Origin: Petrosia ficiformis
Taxonomy: Eukaryota > Porifera > Demospongiae > Haplosclerida > Petrosiidae
Direction: 5' to 3'
NCBI GenBank assembly: GCA_947044365.1
Contig: OX345649.1
Coordinates: 5,644,687-5,708,686, forward strand
Length of the DNA: 64,000 bases
Made by a program: the position numbers and the translations under genes
Notes under the pieces: generated by a model
The model's database searches: none
The model's input: only the letters and a program-made list of their open reading frames with translations
Told to the model about the DNA's origin: nothing
In this document: positions 21,968 to 32,670 of the stretch, in pieces
Numbering within the stretch: position 1 is the stretch's first letter
Layout of the letters: each line of letters begins with the position of its first letter

Positions 21968-23325
21968 CTATGAATTGTCCAAAAGATCTAGTTCTTCTAT
22001 TGAAGCATAAGGTACATCATCATCACTTTGTTTCACAGTGTCATATCCATGGAGATCTATATCACTGTAGAAATAATAGAAAACGAAATTTATTAATTGA
22101 TACTAAAGAAATGCTTTGCATTATATATTCAGTGCTGCTATATTCAACTGAAGGAAATATTTGCTGAATTATTATCTCATCATGAAACTATTTAATCTAG
22201 TATTAATAAGGACAATGTTGATATAAAGATCAAAGACTGTATATATTCGTACATATAATTTTATGTATGTCTGTATGTCTGTATACATGCAGGATATAAT
22301 ACTGTACTACACATTATTACACACCTCTTATCCTTGTCTACCTCTTCCTCTTCTAATTCAATTGTTAAAGAAGGTAAGGACTCATGTAATTTATTACTTC
22401 GTTTTATGGGTACTCTCAATCGTGACTTTCGTTCGAAAGACCCAGGAATGTCAGCAGATAATAATTCATCAACGTATGCATACAGAGGCTCCTCATCTTC
22501 TCCAGATCCGCATTCTTCTTTTGGAGACACTATCGATTTCTGATGGTTGGTTTCAGGTTCTGGAAGTTTCATATTCCGCCTATATATTCGATGTCTGCTT
22601 GGAGACACAGGAGGTGAGCTACTTGGTTGTAGGAGGCTATGGATGGGTAATGGCAGACTTCTGTTTTGATATGCAGTGTGACCTATAATAATAATAATAG
22701 ATATAATATTATACTGCCTTTTAGGGAATAGTTTAAGTTATGTATAAAATTATTATATTACACAAAGGTTTTGCATACCTGTTTCCTCCAAGCAGGTAGA
22801 ATGAAGTGTTGTGTCATCATCCATACCTATTTGCATACTTGCTTTCTGCAGGGTGGATTTCAGCATTTGCAACTGCAAGTTTGCTCTTCTAAGTTCTGTG
22901 TCAGGTGATACAGTCTGCTCTGGAGAATGCGAGACCAGGCTTATTGATTTAGAAATCTGCTCTCCGGTCATATTCGCATGGAAGATAGCAGAGCGACAGG
23001 CAACGTGCAAACGAGCACACTGACATTTTAAAGAGTCTTCTTTCCAAATTTTTGTTTGATAATCTTTAATCTTCTCTTTAGCTTGTTTTGAAAGATCTTT
23101 GCGGCCAATATTTACGAAAATGTCCACTAAACCATCAGGAGAAGAGCAAGAGAACTCTCCATTCATTTCCAGTCTTTCTAGTACTTCTTCTCCAGGAACA
23201 TCAGGCCTGCGAAAACGATCAGGCAGTTCATACAAAAATGATATTTTCTGTGGTTCTCCTTGTCTCAATCTTTGAGAAAGATGTAGCAAGATACAGCGCC
23301 ACGCAACGTTCGCTTTCTCTGCCAT
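21968..23325 (-). CDS. DED adaptor-like protein D
   Basis: Exon 1 (23325 to ~22775) begins MAEKANVAWRCILLHLSQRL and carries a DED-like domain with IGRKDLSKQAKEKI at the RxDL position. A second helical module with ELRRANLQLQMLKSTLQKA follows. Exon 2 (~22682-22325) is disordered and serine/proline-rich with SSSPPVSPSRHRIYRR, EPLYAYVDELL and an acidic LEEEEVDKDK. The last exon (~22072-21968) encodes DIDLHGYDTVKQ and VPYASIEELDLLDNS, where VPYASI fits the ITIM-type pattern (V/I/L/S-x-Y-x-x-I/L/V). The stop is TAG. It has the same layout as genes A-C. Adaptor function is inferred. Confidence 0.72.
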
Positions 23326-23640
23326 TTCGTTAATTTTCCGCGTGTCGATTTTTCTTTAAATAAGCTTGACGGGAAGAATGCTAAGAATTTGCCACTCAGC
23401 AGTCTGGCTATCAGAAACAGTACAAATATGACAGATATCACATTTTTTAAAATCATAATAATAATTATTAAATAATACATTTTATTTATTACCAGCACAT
23501 CAAGATACAAAAAAATTAAACATCAACGAAATTGCAAATATCATATCAATAATACGTATTGAGATATAAATTATTAATAGAAATTGTGCTAATTAGAACA
23601 TTGATATACAAATAGGATTTTGGATATCAAATATGGTACT
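23326..23640. other. Intergenic, DED-D promoter side and PITP? no: DED-D start to PITP stop
   Basis: 315 bp between the start codon of DED gene D and the stop codon of the PITP gene, both minus strand. It includes a short GC-richer patch next to the DED-D start (ttttccgcgtgtcgattttt) and AT-rich DNA with TTTATT-type polyadenylation sequence near 23480. No exon is seen. Confidence 0.4.
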
Positions 23641-26600
23641 TCAGGGTTCACTCATTCCACGAACAGCTCCCTTTTCAATTTGCTATATACAAGATAAGAA
23701 ATTTGTATAATCAAAGTGGCTATTGCATTTAAATCACAAAAGAGGTATATTTGTTAGTGAGTAATACTGTAGTACAAAAAACGTGTTTATCTAATGTGTT
23801 TACTGAACGTGTTTACCTATCGCCATTTCTGACCCTGGTTATGTCATGTGGCTATATGTTGAAACTAATTAACTCCATGAACAAAGTGTTTACTAGTTTC
23901 ACAAGATCTATATAAGATATTCTAACAGGTACATTGTGTCTTTGCTGCTCTAGCAATTCTATTTTAGGAAATATTATCTCTTGTGTAGGAGTAAAGTAAG
24001 TTAGTACATCCATAAAGGCTTCTACTGATGTTGCACATATTATGCATAACTCCACTGAGATGTTGGATCAACATAGTCATTATTAAACATTTCTAGCGAC
24101 TCTTTTGTAATAAATTATGAATCTAATTTCCTACTTCTTGCAGTTGACTTTTCGTCTCTTCTTCTATCCGTCTAATATCCTCCATTGTTAGTCCATACCA
24201 CTCATCTAACCAGCAAAATACTTGACGATGAAAACTAGTGAACACCCTTCGTTCGGCCTAATGGGAATGTGGAAGAGAGGGAGGGAGTGAGGGAGGGAGA
24301 GTGGGAGTAAACATCAACTAAATGTGTGATATTTAGTACTACATATAATATTTACATGATCTGTTTATATGTATAATGTACATGTAAATAGTTATAAGTA
24401 TGTATGTCTATACGTAATCATATGTAATAATTATGTATATAATTATATGTAATTATAATACATGTCTATGTGTAAGAGATGTATATATGCGTAATGTAGA
24501 TATGTATATTATATGTATGTATTACAATATTTAATTTTAATAATTATGTTGTGATATTTGCTGACTTTCATTATCATCTGTTCCACACGACCTTGTAGTC
24601 CCCACCATTTAAACTCACATGTCACTAACTTATAAGCACACATGATTGGTTGAGTGGTTTCCTATTTTATAAAATTATAAATACAAATTTGTATCTTAAT
24701 TATATTCATTACCTGCCAGTCCGGTTTTAAAGGTCCTCTTCCAGCTTTCGTAGATCCTACTAATTTTGGGTCCCATTCGGGTTTATAATCCTAATAATAA
24801 ATAATTAGGTTTTTAAAATGTAGTATGGTTTTTAAGCCCTTCTAAAACTAATTAATTACCTCAAAAATTGTGATTTAGATTATATCAACTTGATTTAGAT
24901 CATTGATTATAATTATTAACTTTATTAAATCATTGATTACATTAACGTTATTTAGATAATTGATTATATTAACTCACTCTTGCTTCTACTGTATCATTGA
25001 CTATATCAATGGTAATCACTTTTCTTTGTGCCAGTATCTCAGGAGGTAAGTTATGAACCTATAGATGAATGAAGTGAGTGTATGATAAAAGAACAGATAT
25101 GTAGATAATACACAATTGGTTCCAGACAATCCTTGAGGATCTAAAATCCACTATGGAATCATGCCTTAGACCTCATAATCACTGTGCTACTATTGACAGA
25201 CTGCAGTTCCTTCCCCCATCAAGATAATTTAAAATCCTCTATGAACCTCAGTACCATATTTAGCAAAACACACTCACATTTTCTATTTTTCCTGTGTCGT
25301 TCTCTACATGCATTGACTCAATTACTAGTTGAAAATGTTCTTTCATGTAATCATTCTAATTGGAGCAAAATAATCACATGACAATCATGTGACATAGCAT
25401 CGACACTTACTGTAATAGTGGTTTTAATGTAAGGGAAACAGTTCCATGCTTCTTCACGTACTATCAAAGAACCTTTGGGTGCTATTGCAGCGATGAACCT
25501 AGGTACTTTACTACAGAAACAAGAATAATCTCATGAATATATTTTTCATTGAAAAGTAACAATTATTATAATAATGTGTGATACTTAGATAGGAACTGAA
25601 CAGAACTGTTTGAGTATGATCTAACAAAAATAACACGTCACATATAGAGACTGGTTAGTATTTTAAAACATAGTTCATCATACATCATATTTATATAAAT
25701 AACACACACCAATCGTTCATATTTCATTGGATCATGTAATACTAAACATGATAGTCACATGATCAGCTGAATCCACAAAGAATTGCATTGCTTTACTGTT
25801 GAAGTAACTTAAAAACACTTGTAGGACATTTTATTATGTGTACGAATAATCTACTTCTTTCCAGTAATACCTTCATAAACCTTTTACATACAAATATTAT
25901 GGCAACTCTTTTAGTACTTTAAGACTGGTATCAAAACCAGCAATATGTAATATATAGATACTGTATAATTATACATCATTCCTACATGTACCTGGATAAA
26001 TGAAATATCTTGCGTGTGTACTGTCCTTGTCCATGAACTTCATGCTCTCTAGCTTCATTTTCCACTACCTCAACACCATCTCCACCACCTGTTTCATTCT
26101 TACTAGCCTGAGCTACTGACCATAACTGTCCAACATGATACTGAATGGATAATAAAAGTAATTACTTGACGTCTTATTGTGTCTATATAATTAAATTATA
26201 TATAATTACATTATATACAAGTGATTTATTTTGTTGAAATGTGGTACTTAGTATTCTGCTTATGTTATACGGGACTCCACAAATCAGTCATTATGTAATA
26301 CTATCTGAGGTTTGAGGACAGAATGAGAAGTTGATACACTTAATACAGTGGGTGTGGCATATCAAGCCTTTCGTGTAACATGTCTATATACCCACAAAGA
26401 TAGCTGTAATCAGATTCACAACCATTCCTCTTACTGATACATTCTAAAAATACAAATAATACTACATCTTGATGTAATTTCATTGTATGTTAACTAGAGA
26501 ATAATAATCATTGTGGGGCGAGCCCTAGTAGGTGTGGTCAGAAAAACACGTAGTCAGGTAGTAAGATGGCCCAGAAAATGAATGAGTTTGATGTGTCAGA

Positions 26601-27574
26601 AATGAAGAAGCAGGCAAATGTGACTTCTGCATCTCGTTTAGTCTTCTCGTATTCTCTCCTGCACTTCAACATCTCTTCTCTATTCATTTTCATACACGTG
26701 CAGCATAGTTAACAAGAAATTGAAATTCATTCGCGGTTCAATAGAACTGTTAGATTAGAACATACGGAATAAAGTACGATACATATATACATACAAAAAA
26801 AATTCTCCACCAACTCCCTAGTATGGGACTCACTCAGGCTTGCCCCAACTAGATAATGTTTAGTAATCATAATGTATCATCCAAGCTCATTAGTCTCTCA
26901 TACTCTGAACTTTACTTAATTTGATATAAAGAATATTAAAGTGGTAAAACAAAGGCCATTAAAATGTTGATAGTTACTTAATTAACCCAATGAAGAGGAA
27001 ACTAGCCCTGTAATAGAGTGGTCATGTTATGTGATACTTACCTCTTCTAATGTGAATGGTAGAATCACACGACTAAATTAAAGAAACAAGATAATTATTA
27101 TAAAAACAAACTATTCTCTAGATTTAATTATTATTTTTAATATATATAATATTATAGTAGGCAATGACAATTTATCTGGCAGGAAGTGGACACAAATACA
27201 AACCACATCCTACTCCTAACAGATATACCGACTGGAGGTGCAAGATGAATAACCACTACCTATTATATTATATATATATATATATAATCATAAATATTAT
27301 ATATAATATATATATATTATATATAATTATAATTATATATACACAATATTATTATAAAAATAAGAATACAATTAACTTTCATAGAGATTATAAATATATA
27401 TATAATATATAATTATATTTAATATAATATAGAGACCAGCCAATAGACCCACCCAGTTTGGTATAAAAATTTTTTTAAAACTGAGTCATGTAATTTTAAC
27501 ACAGTATCAATAATAATTACTACACACACTGTAAAAACATGTATATATGTAACTTACAATTCAAAAATGAGCAT
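23641..27574 (-). CDS. Class I phosphatidylinositol transfer protein
   Basis: Cytosolic carrier that exchanges phosphatidylinositol and phosphatidylcholine between membranes. Nine exons reconstruct a full-length protein of the usual ~270 residues. It starts [16 protein letters not shown] (exons 27574-27558 and 27072-27042) and continues [20 protein letters not shown] (~26142-25991), [20 protein letters not shown] (~25512-25410), [16 protein letters not shown] (25355-25278) and [15 protein letters not shown] (~25060-24978). It then reads [21 protein letters not shown] (~24791-24713), [16 protein letters not shown] (~24661-24567), [20 protein letters not shown] (~24257-24138) and [10 protein letters not shown] (23683-23641). 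The lipid-binding core and the C-terminal regulatory segment are both present. I cannot separate PITP alpha from beta; a single invertebrate PITP is likely. It is divergent from the PH-domain gene at 27809. Confidence 0.95.
26566..26712 (+). other. Small open frame in PITP intron, unclear
   Basis: A 48-residue plus-strand frame starts AAGATGGCC, a strong initiation context like that of other genes here, and reads [18 protein letters not shown]. It stops at 26710-26712. It lies on the opposite strand to PITP. No homology is recognised, and it may be a pseudogene fragment or chance. Confidence 0.2.
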
Positions 27575-27808
27575 TTCAACAGCAGATAATGAAATTGAAA
27601 TGAAGAAGTGAGTCTTGGAGAAGAAAAAGTAAAATAGGGTTCTACTGGGTGGTGTTCTATTCCTGGCAGCCCACAATGACGTCACGTATCAGCTGATGTG
27701 CATTGGGTGGGGTTCAGGACAGGAATGCCAATAATTTACAAGACGTGCAAGATTAGTGAGTGATTCATCTGACATTGATTGGCAAGAAAGAGTTCTAACC
27801 GTCTAATA
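27575..27808. promoter_or_regulatory. Bidirectional promoter, PITP / PH-domain gene
   Basis: 234 bp between divergent start codons. It contains a GC-richer central stretch with tgacgtcac (a CRE-type palindrome) near 27679 and gctgatgtgcattgggtggg. Promoter function is inferred from position. Confidence 0.55.
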
Positions 27809-29665
27809 ATGGATGTACTTAAAACTGGATATATAACAAAATGTGGTGAGTGTTTAAGTACATACGTGTGTGTATCTAACTGAATCTATCTGGGAAGTTG
27901 TATGGCATATTTTAATGAAGTATAGAAATGCAACACAAATGCATCGTGGTAACAGACTATAAGCACACACATATATATTATATGTATAATTATATTTAAA
28001 ATCAATATTCCATTTCCAGGTCAGTCAGTACGATCTTGGAAAAAGCGTTGGTTTGTATTGAAATCTAATGGATTCCTCTATTACTACACCGATCCGCAGT
28101 GTAAGACAGAGAAAGGACGTGTTGATCTCGTTAACTCAAGTCGTGTGGATATGTGCTTAGAGGTTTCAACATCAGAAAAGGTGACACCGGATCAGAGTGG
28201 GCGTTGCTTCGCTATTGTAGCTTCAGAAAGAACTTACACTTGTGTGTGTGACTCTACAGAGGAATGCAGGTGAGGCAGATAATAGAATCTATGCAATATA
28301 CCGTATCATTGTTATACTGTGTTTATGATATGAGCACTTTCTGTTTACAGTACATGTAATTAACAGTACACAAGAAATTAGCACCATATATGTATGTAAC
28401 TATGTATGTATGTATGTATGTATGTATGTATGTATATATGTATGTAGGTATGTGTGTATGTATGTATGTAAGTATGTATGTATGTATGTATGTATATAAC
28501 TATGTATGTATGTATGTAACTATGTATGTATTTATGTATGTATTTATGTATGTATGTATGTATGTATATATGTATGTATGTATGTATGTATATATGTATG
28601 TATGTATGTGTGTATGTATGTATGTAACTATGTATGTATGTATGTATGTATGTAAACTATGTATGCATGTATGTATGTAACTATGTATGTATTTATGTAT
28701 GTATTTATGTATGTACTTATGTATTTATGTATGTATTTATGTATGTATTTATGTATTTATGTATTTATGTATGTATTTATGTATTTATGTATGTATGTAT
28801 GTATGTATGTATGTATGTATGTATGTATGTATGTATGTATGTATGTATGTATGTATGTATGTATGTATGATCATATAACAGGAAGTTTAATATATTCGAG
28901 TAGTTCTGATTTGAACCAATGAATATTAACACTTTCCTTTGTGGGAGACAAGAATTTAAAGAATATGAATTCTATTTATATATCTACATCATGTGATTCA
29001 TCCTGTTAGTTATGCTACATAATAACAATGTAATATTTTATTTATAACTCAGGAGCTGGATCCAGGCTTTGAACAAACTACGTGATGGGTCTGAGCCTCA
29101 ACAATACCCTGCTCCAACTTACCCAAAGGAAAATCATGAACAGACACCTGTAGCTCCTCCTCCATACACTCCACATGCTGGTCCTCCTCTACAATACTCA
29201 GGACCTCCTATGCCACAACCAGGACCCCCTATGCCACAACCAGGACCTCCTATGCAACAACAAGGACCCCCTATGCCACAGCAAGGACCTCCTATGCCAC
29301 AACCTATGCCCTATGGTGTACAAAGATCTTCTTCTATGTCTCAACCACCTATGCCACAGCAATATCCTTATGGCCAACCACCTCGTCCTCCTCAATATCC
29401 ATACCCGCCTCAACCACAAAATACTCGTTATTCTTATTCTGGGCCTCCTCCACCTCAACAATACCCCCAGCCATATCCTAACAAAGGATACCCTCCTCAA
29501 CCCTATCCTAATAGACCTCCTCCCGCACCTTATCAGTCCAGGCCATACATTCCTCCTCCAGCACCTCGTTACTATCCACAGCCTGTGGTACGACAACAAC
29601 AGAATGTCAATGTTGTTGTTGTTAATTCTTCCATTCCTCAAAATCATGTCGTGATAAGAAGATAA
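27809..29665 (+). CDS. PH-domain, proline-rich evectin-like protein
   Basis: Three exons: 27809-27845, 28020-28269 and 29053-29665. The protein is about 299 residues. Residues ~5-105 form a PH domain (TGYITKCGQSVRSWKKRWFVL, FLYYYTD, final-helix tryptophan in RSWIQALNKLR). Family knowledge: human evectins PLEKHB1/2 have the same layout (N-terminal PH domain, then a P/Y-rich region and a QVIIRER-like sequence), and the present C-terminus NHVVIRR resembles that. The linker is extremely proline-rich, with repeated GPPMPQ units (29210-29300) and PPPPQQYPQPYP-type stretches. No C-terminal membrane segment is seen, unlike vertebrate evectins. A phosphoinositide- or phosphatidylserine-binding membrane adaptor is inferred. 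Confidence 0.75.
28388..28870. repeat. (TATG)n microsatellite
   Basis: About 480 bp of nearly uninterrupted TATG/TATT/TAAC tetranucleotides in intron 2 of the PH-domain gene. The last 80 bp are pure TATG. The long MYVCMYV-type open frames in all three plus frames are artefacts of the repeat. Confidence 0.97.
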
Positions 29666-30030
29666 GAATAGTTCTAAATATTCCTTTAATTGTCTATTGT
29701 ATTGTATGTTATCCTTGTTGTCCAAGTGTATTATTGTGTAATTCCAGTATTTCACTCAACTATATAAACTGTAGTATTATTATGTATAACTATATTGGCT
29801 TGACGTTTCAACATTAACTATACTATTACATGATCACATGCATCAACTGTATTGTTTATTTTATAGTTGGTTGGTTCCCAACTATAAACATGCTAGTACC
29901 TCTTATATAAATATTGAACACTTATCTGTTGCTATGGTGATCTTATGTTGTTATTAAAAAAATCTTTCAAAAAATTTGTAAAAAAAATTAAAATAATGAA
30001 ATAAAAATATAATTATTTTGTAATAAAAAT
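29666..30030. other. Intergenic, convergent 3' ends
   Basis: 365 bp between stop codons of the PH-domain gene and EXO5. It is AT-rich with several AATAAA/ATTAAA-type motifs (29950-30020). No exon is seen. Confidence 0.5.
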
Positions 30031-31343
30031 TTAAGATACATTTGTAGAGAGTTGATCAGTAAAGACCTGTGGCCATTTCTTCACAGGAGAACGTTCTATA
30101 ATCTGTTTCTTTCTCCAAACACAAACATCTTTAAACTGGCAACTACCACACTTCCAACTCTCTTCAATATCAACACCTCTAGCATCTCTCTCACCTAACC
30201 AATACTGTAAACTAAATCCCACTTCCTTCCTTGCCCATTCTTCATCAAACAATACTGACTCCACTCCTAATACATCACCACTGAATTGATGTTCATACTG
30301 CACGAGTAGTGTCCCAACAGGAGGTAATTCTAACCCTGTTAAAAGGACACTAATTGAGTTTGCTAATTGTCCTAGTGTGATTATATGTGGATGTTGAGGA
30401 TTTGTTGTAATCTGATCTGTTAAGCCTGATTCACTGATGTGCTCTGATACACTGAAAGACAATGGCATTGAGGATTTCAAACACATTACATCCAAAAATT
30501 GGCAGTGATTAGTTCTGCCTTGTGTGAGTGAATCTAACATGTTCTTGTATAGCATCAGTTGTAATGCATTTCCTCGTTTTTGTTCTACTCCAGGAAGGGA
30601 TCTTGATTTTCTGGTTTTCAATTCCAGTAGAAACAACATTCCTTCACCAGAACAATACTGCAGTTGGTCAATGATACCTGTTGCCAAAGTCATGTGGTCA
30701 AATGGATATCCGTTGATCCTTATCTCTCTCTCTATATTACCATTCTTAATTGATTTTAATTTGATGTATGTATTAAGTAATTCAACTGCATACTTGTCTT
30801 CTTTTGTGATAGTCTCTACTTCAACTATTTCATGAGTTGTCTCCAATTCTAAAATCAATGAATATTATTATATGACAGAGTGGTCTCCAATAATAAATAA
30901 TATCATATATACCCTTTCTTAAATGTATAGAAGCTCCTTCTTTCATCACTTCTGTCCTTCTCTGAACTGGCATCCCCTCGGCACTTCTTCTCAACCATTC
31001 TCCTGATGTTCTCAGATAAGGATGAAGATGTCGATACTCCACTTGTTGCTCACACCACAGGCCAGACGAAATCCCTGATACTGTGACCGATCTTGAACTA
31101 CGGAATAACTCCAGAGGAACATAACTACCTTGGTTTTTACGGATGGCCAAAGCTTGTTTTACTTCTTCAAGTTCTATGTTATAATTATTTACATACAATC
31201 ATGTCGTCATTATATAATTGATGCAAGTTACCATATTCTAATGTCCCCAGTTCAGTAGCATGTCCCAACAGTTCAAACGTCTCGTCATCCACAGCCTCTA
31301 CTTCAAGTTCAACATCAGAAAGATTGAAGATGGGGGATGCCAT
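30031..31343 (-). CDS. EXO5: Exonuclease V (DEM1/EXO5 family)
   Basis: Single-strand DNA exonuclease with a PD-(D/E)XK nuclease core and a 4Fe-4S cluster, acting in genome maintenance (interstrand crosslink repair in vertebrates, mitochondrial DNA in yeast). Three exons: 31343-~31234 (MASPIFNLSDVELEVEAVDD), ~31171-30912 and ~30849-30031. Visible features are LWCEQQVEYR (cluster cysteine), EGASIHLRKE, ATGIIDQLQ (catalytic Asp), FLLELKTRKSRS (catalytic ExK) and the C-terminal cluster cysteines in CGSCQFKDVC followed by WRKKQ. All expected active-site and cluster residues appear present. ATG 31343 begins the conserved acidic N-terminus. It is head-to-head with the LIAT1-like gene. Confidence 0.95.
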
Positions 31344-31440
31344 CTTGTATCTGGGTGGAGCTACAAAGCATCTTCTCTGCGCATGAGCATATTGTAGCTA
31401 TGGATACGTGAAGGGTGGAGCTGGGTTTGATTTTGCTGCA
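31344..31440. promoter_or_regulatory. 97-bp bidirectional promoter, EXO5 / LIAT1-like
   Basis: Only 97 bp separate the divergent start codons. The interval contains ctctgcgcatgagcatattg, an NRF1-like core (TGCGCATGAGCA), and two ggtggagct repeats (31354 and 31414). Regulatory function is inferred. Confidence 0.6.
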
Positions 31441-32633
31441 ATGGATGTTTCTAAGAAAAGTAGAGCCACAACAAACAAAACTGCAATGGTTAGTAAAAAG
31501 AGGAAGAAGAAAAACACCAAAAAAGATGAAGAGAAATCAACAAAAGGTAAGAGTTTTCAACAGAAGCCCTATAGTGAATAGTTGAAACCTCTTTACAAGA
31601 AAGTGAATCATTGTGGTGGATAGTATTATATGTATAGGCAAGTTGTATAATTACATCTATGTATGTGTAATTATGTCTATATGTATATCTCTGTCATGTA
31701 TGTCTGTAATGTATGTTATAATCAATACAGGTCATTCAACGCATGCAACAGTTAGTACAACTAATAAAACAATCATAAGAAAGGATTCGGTTATTCCTCT
31801 TGCATCAGCTTTATCAATAAGAAAGATAGAAGAACATTGCAGTAGTAGTTCTAGTATTGAAAATCATAAACCTGTTCAGAAACTGGGAAGGTGAGAACTT
31901 ATTATGAATATATTTTAGATATATAGATGATTTATTAGTTGCACAGATGGGATTAGAAGGATATATATTATGTTATAAGATGAGGTGGTTATAGATGGAT
32001 AATAGATAGATACTGGATTGATGGATTTACAATCTCTTCAATCAGATCTGAAAAGTAGTCTGATGGATGAACATTAGCACAGTTGATAGATATATAGATA
32101 GATAGATATATAGATAGATAGATATATAGATAGATAGATATATGGATAGATAGATATATGGATAGATAGATATATGAATAGATAAAAGGTTGAAAGGAAT
32201 TGATAGATTTACTATCTCTTCAATCAGATTTGAAGAAACTTCATCTGATGGAATGAGTATTGGTACAGACACTACTAGTCCACCAACAGTTATAATGAAT
32301 GATATATCAATGGACTCTGGTACTGATAGCTGTACAAGTCAATCATCAATAAATAAGAAAACCATAGCAACTACAGAATCAGATCAACATGTAGAGACCA
32401 GTAAAGCTGGTCTGACTACTCACAAGCTATCTATCGAAACATTGGCTAGTTTGAGATGGGAGAACAGACTAGAAGATGAGAAGGCAGAGGAAAGACGTAT
32501 AGAAGAATACAAGAATGAGAGAAGACTGAGATATCAAAATGAACTAGTTCAGAGAAGAGAGGAGATTGCTTCTAGAAGTACTAGCAAAAGGAATACACAT
32601 TATTATCATAATATCAATACTATAAAAAGTTAG
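31441..32633 (+). CDS. LIAT1-like protein (ligand of ATE1)
   Basis: Three phase-consistent exons: 31441-31546, 31731-31890 and 32228-32633. The protein is about 223 residues. The N-terminus is lysine-rich (SKKRKKKNTKKDEEK), the middle is serine/threonine-rich and disordered, and near the C-terminus lies SLRWENRLEDEKAEERRIEE followed by YKNERRLRYQNE. Family knowledge: LIAT1 proteins combine an N-terminal poly-lysine region with a short conserved domain of the form SLRW..L.D...E..R...YK..RR.RY, which contacts arginyltransferase ATE1. That pattern is the basis of the call. No enzyme domain is seen. The acceptor of exon 3 has a decayed duplicate about 180 bp upstream. Confidence 0.65.
32015..32250. 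repeat. Duplicated splice acceptor around a GATA microsatellite
   Basis: The sequence before and into exon 3 (atttactatctcttcaatcag then atttgaag...tctgatggaatga) is repeated upstream at ~32027-32075 (atttacaatctcttcaatcag then atctgaaa...tctgatggatga). Between the copies lies a GATA/GATATA microsatellite (32085-32185). The upstream copy lacks an open continuation of the exon. Confidence 0.8.
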
Positions 32634-32670
32634 TATCCTTATTATTATTATTTATTTATTAATTATTTAA

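Noticed and set aside
28388..28922. Several MYVCMYV-type open frames
   Set aside because: Translations of a TATG microsatellite inside an intron of the PH-domain gene.
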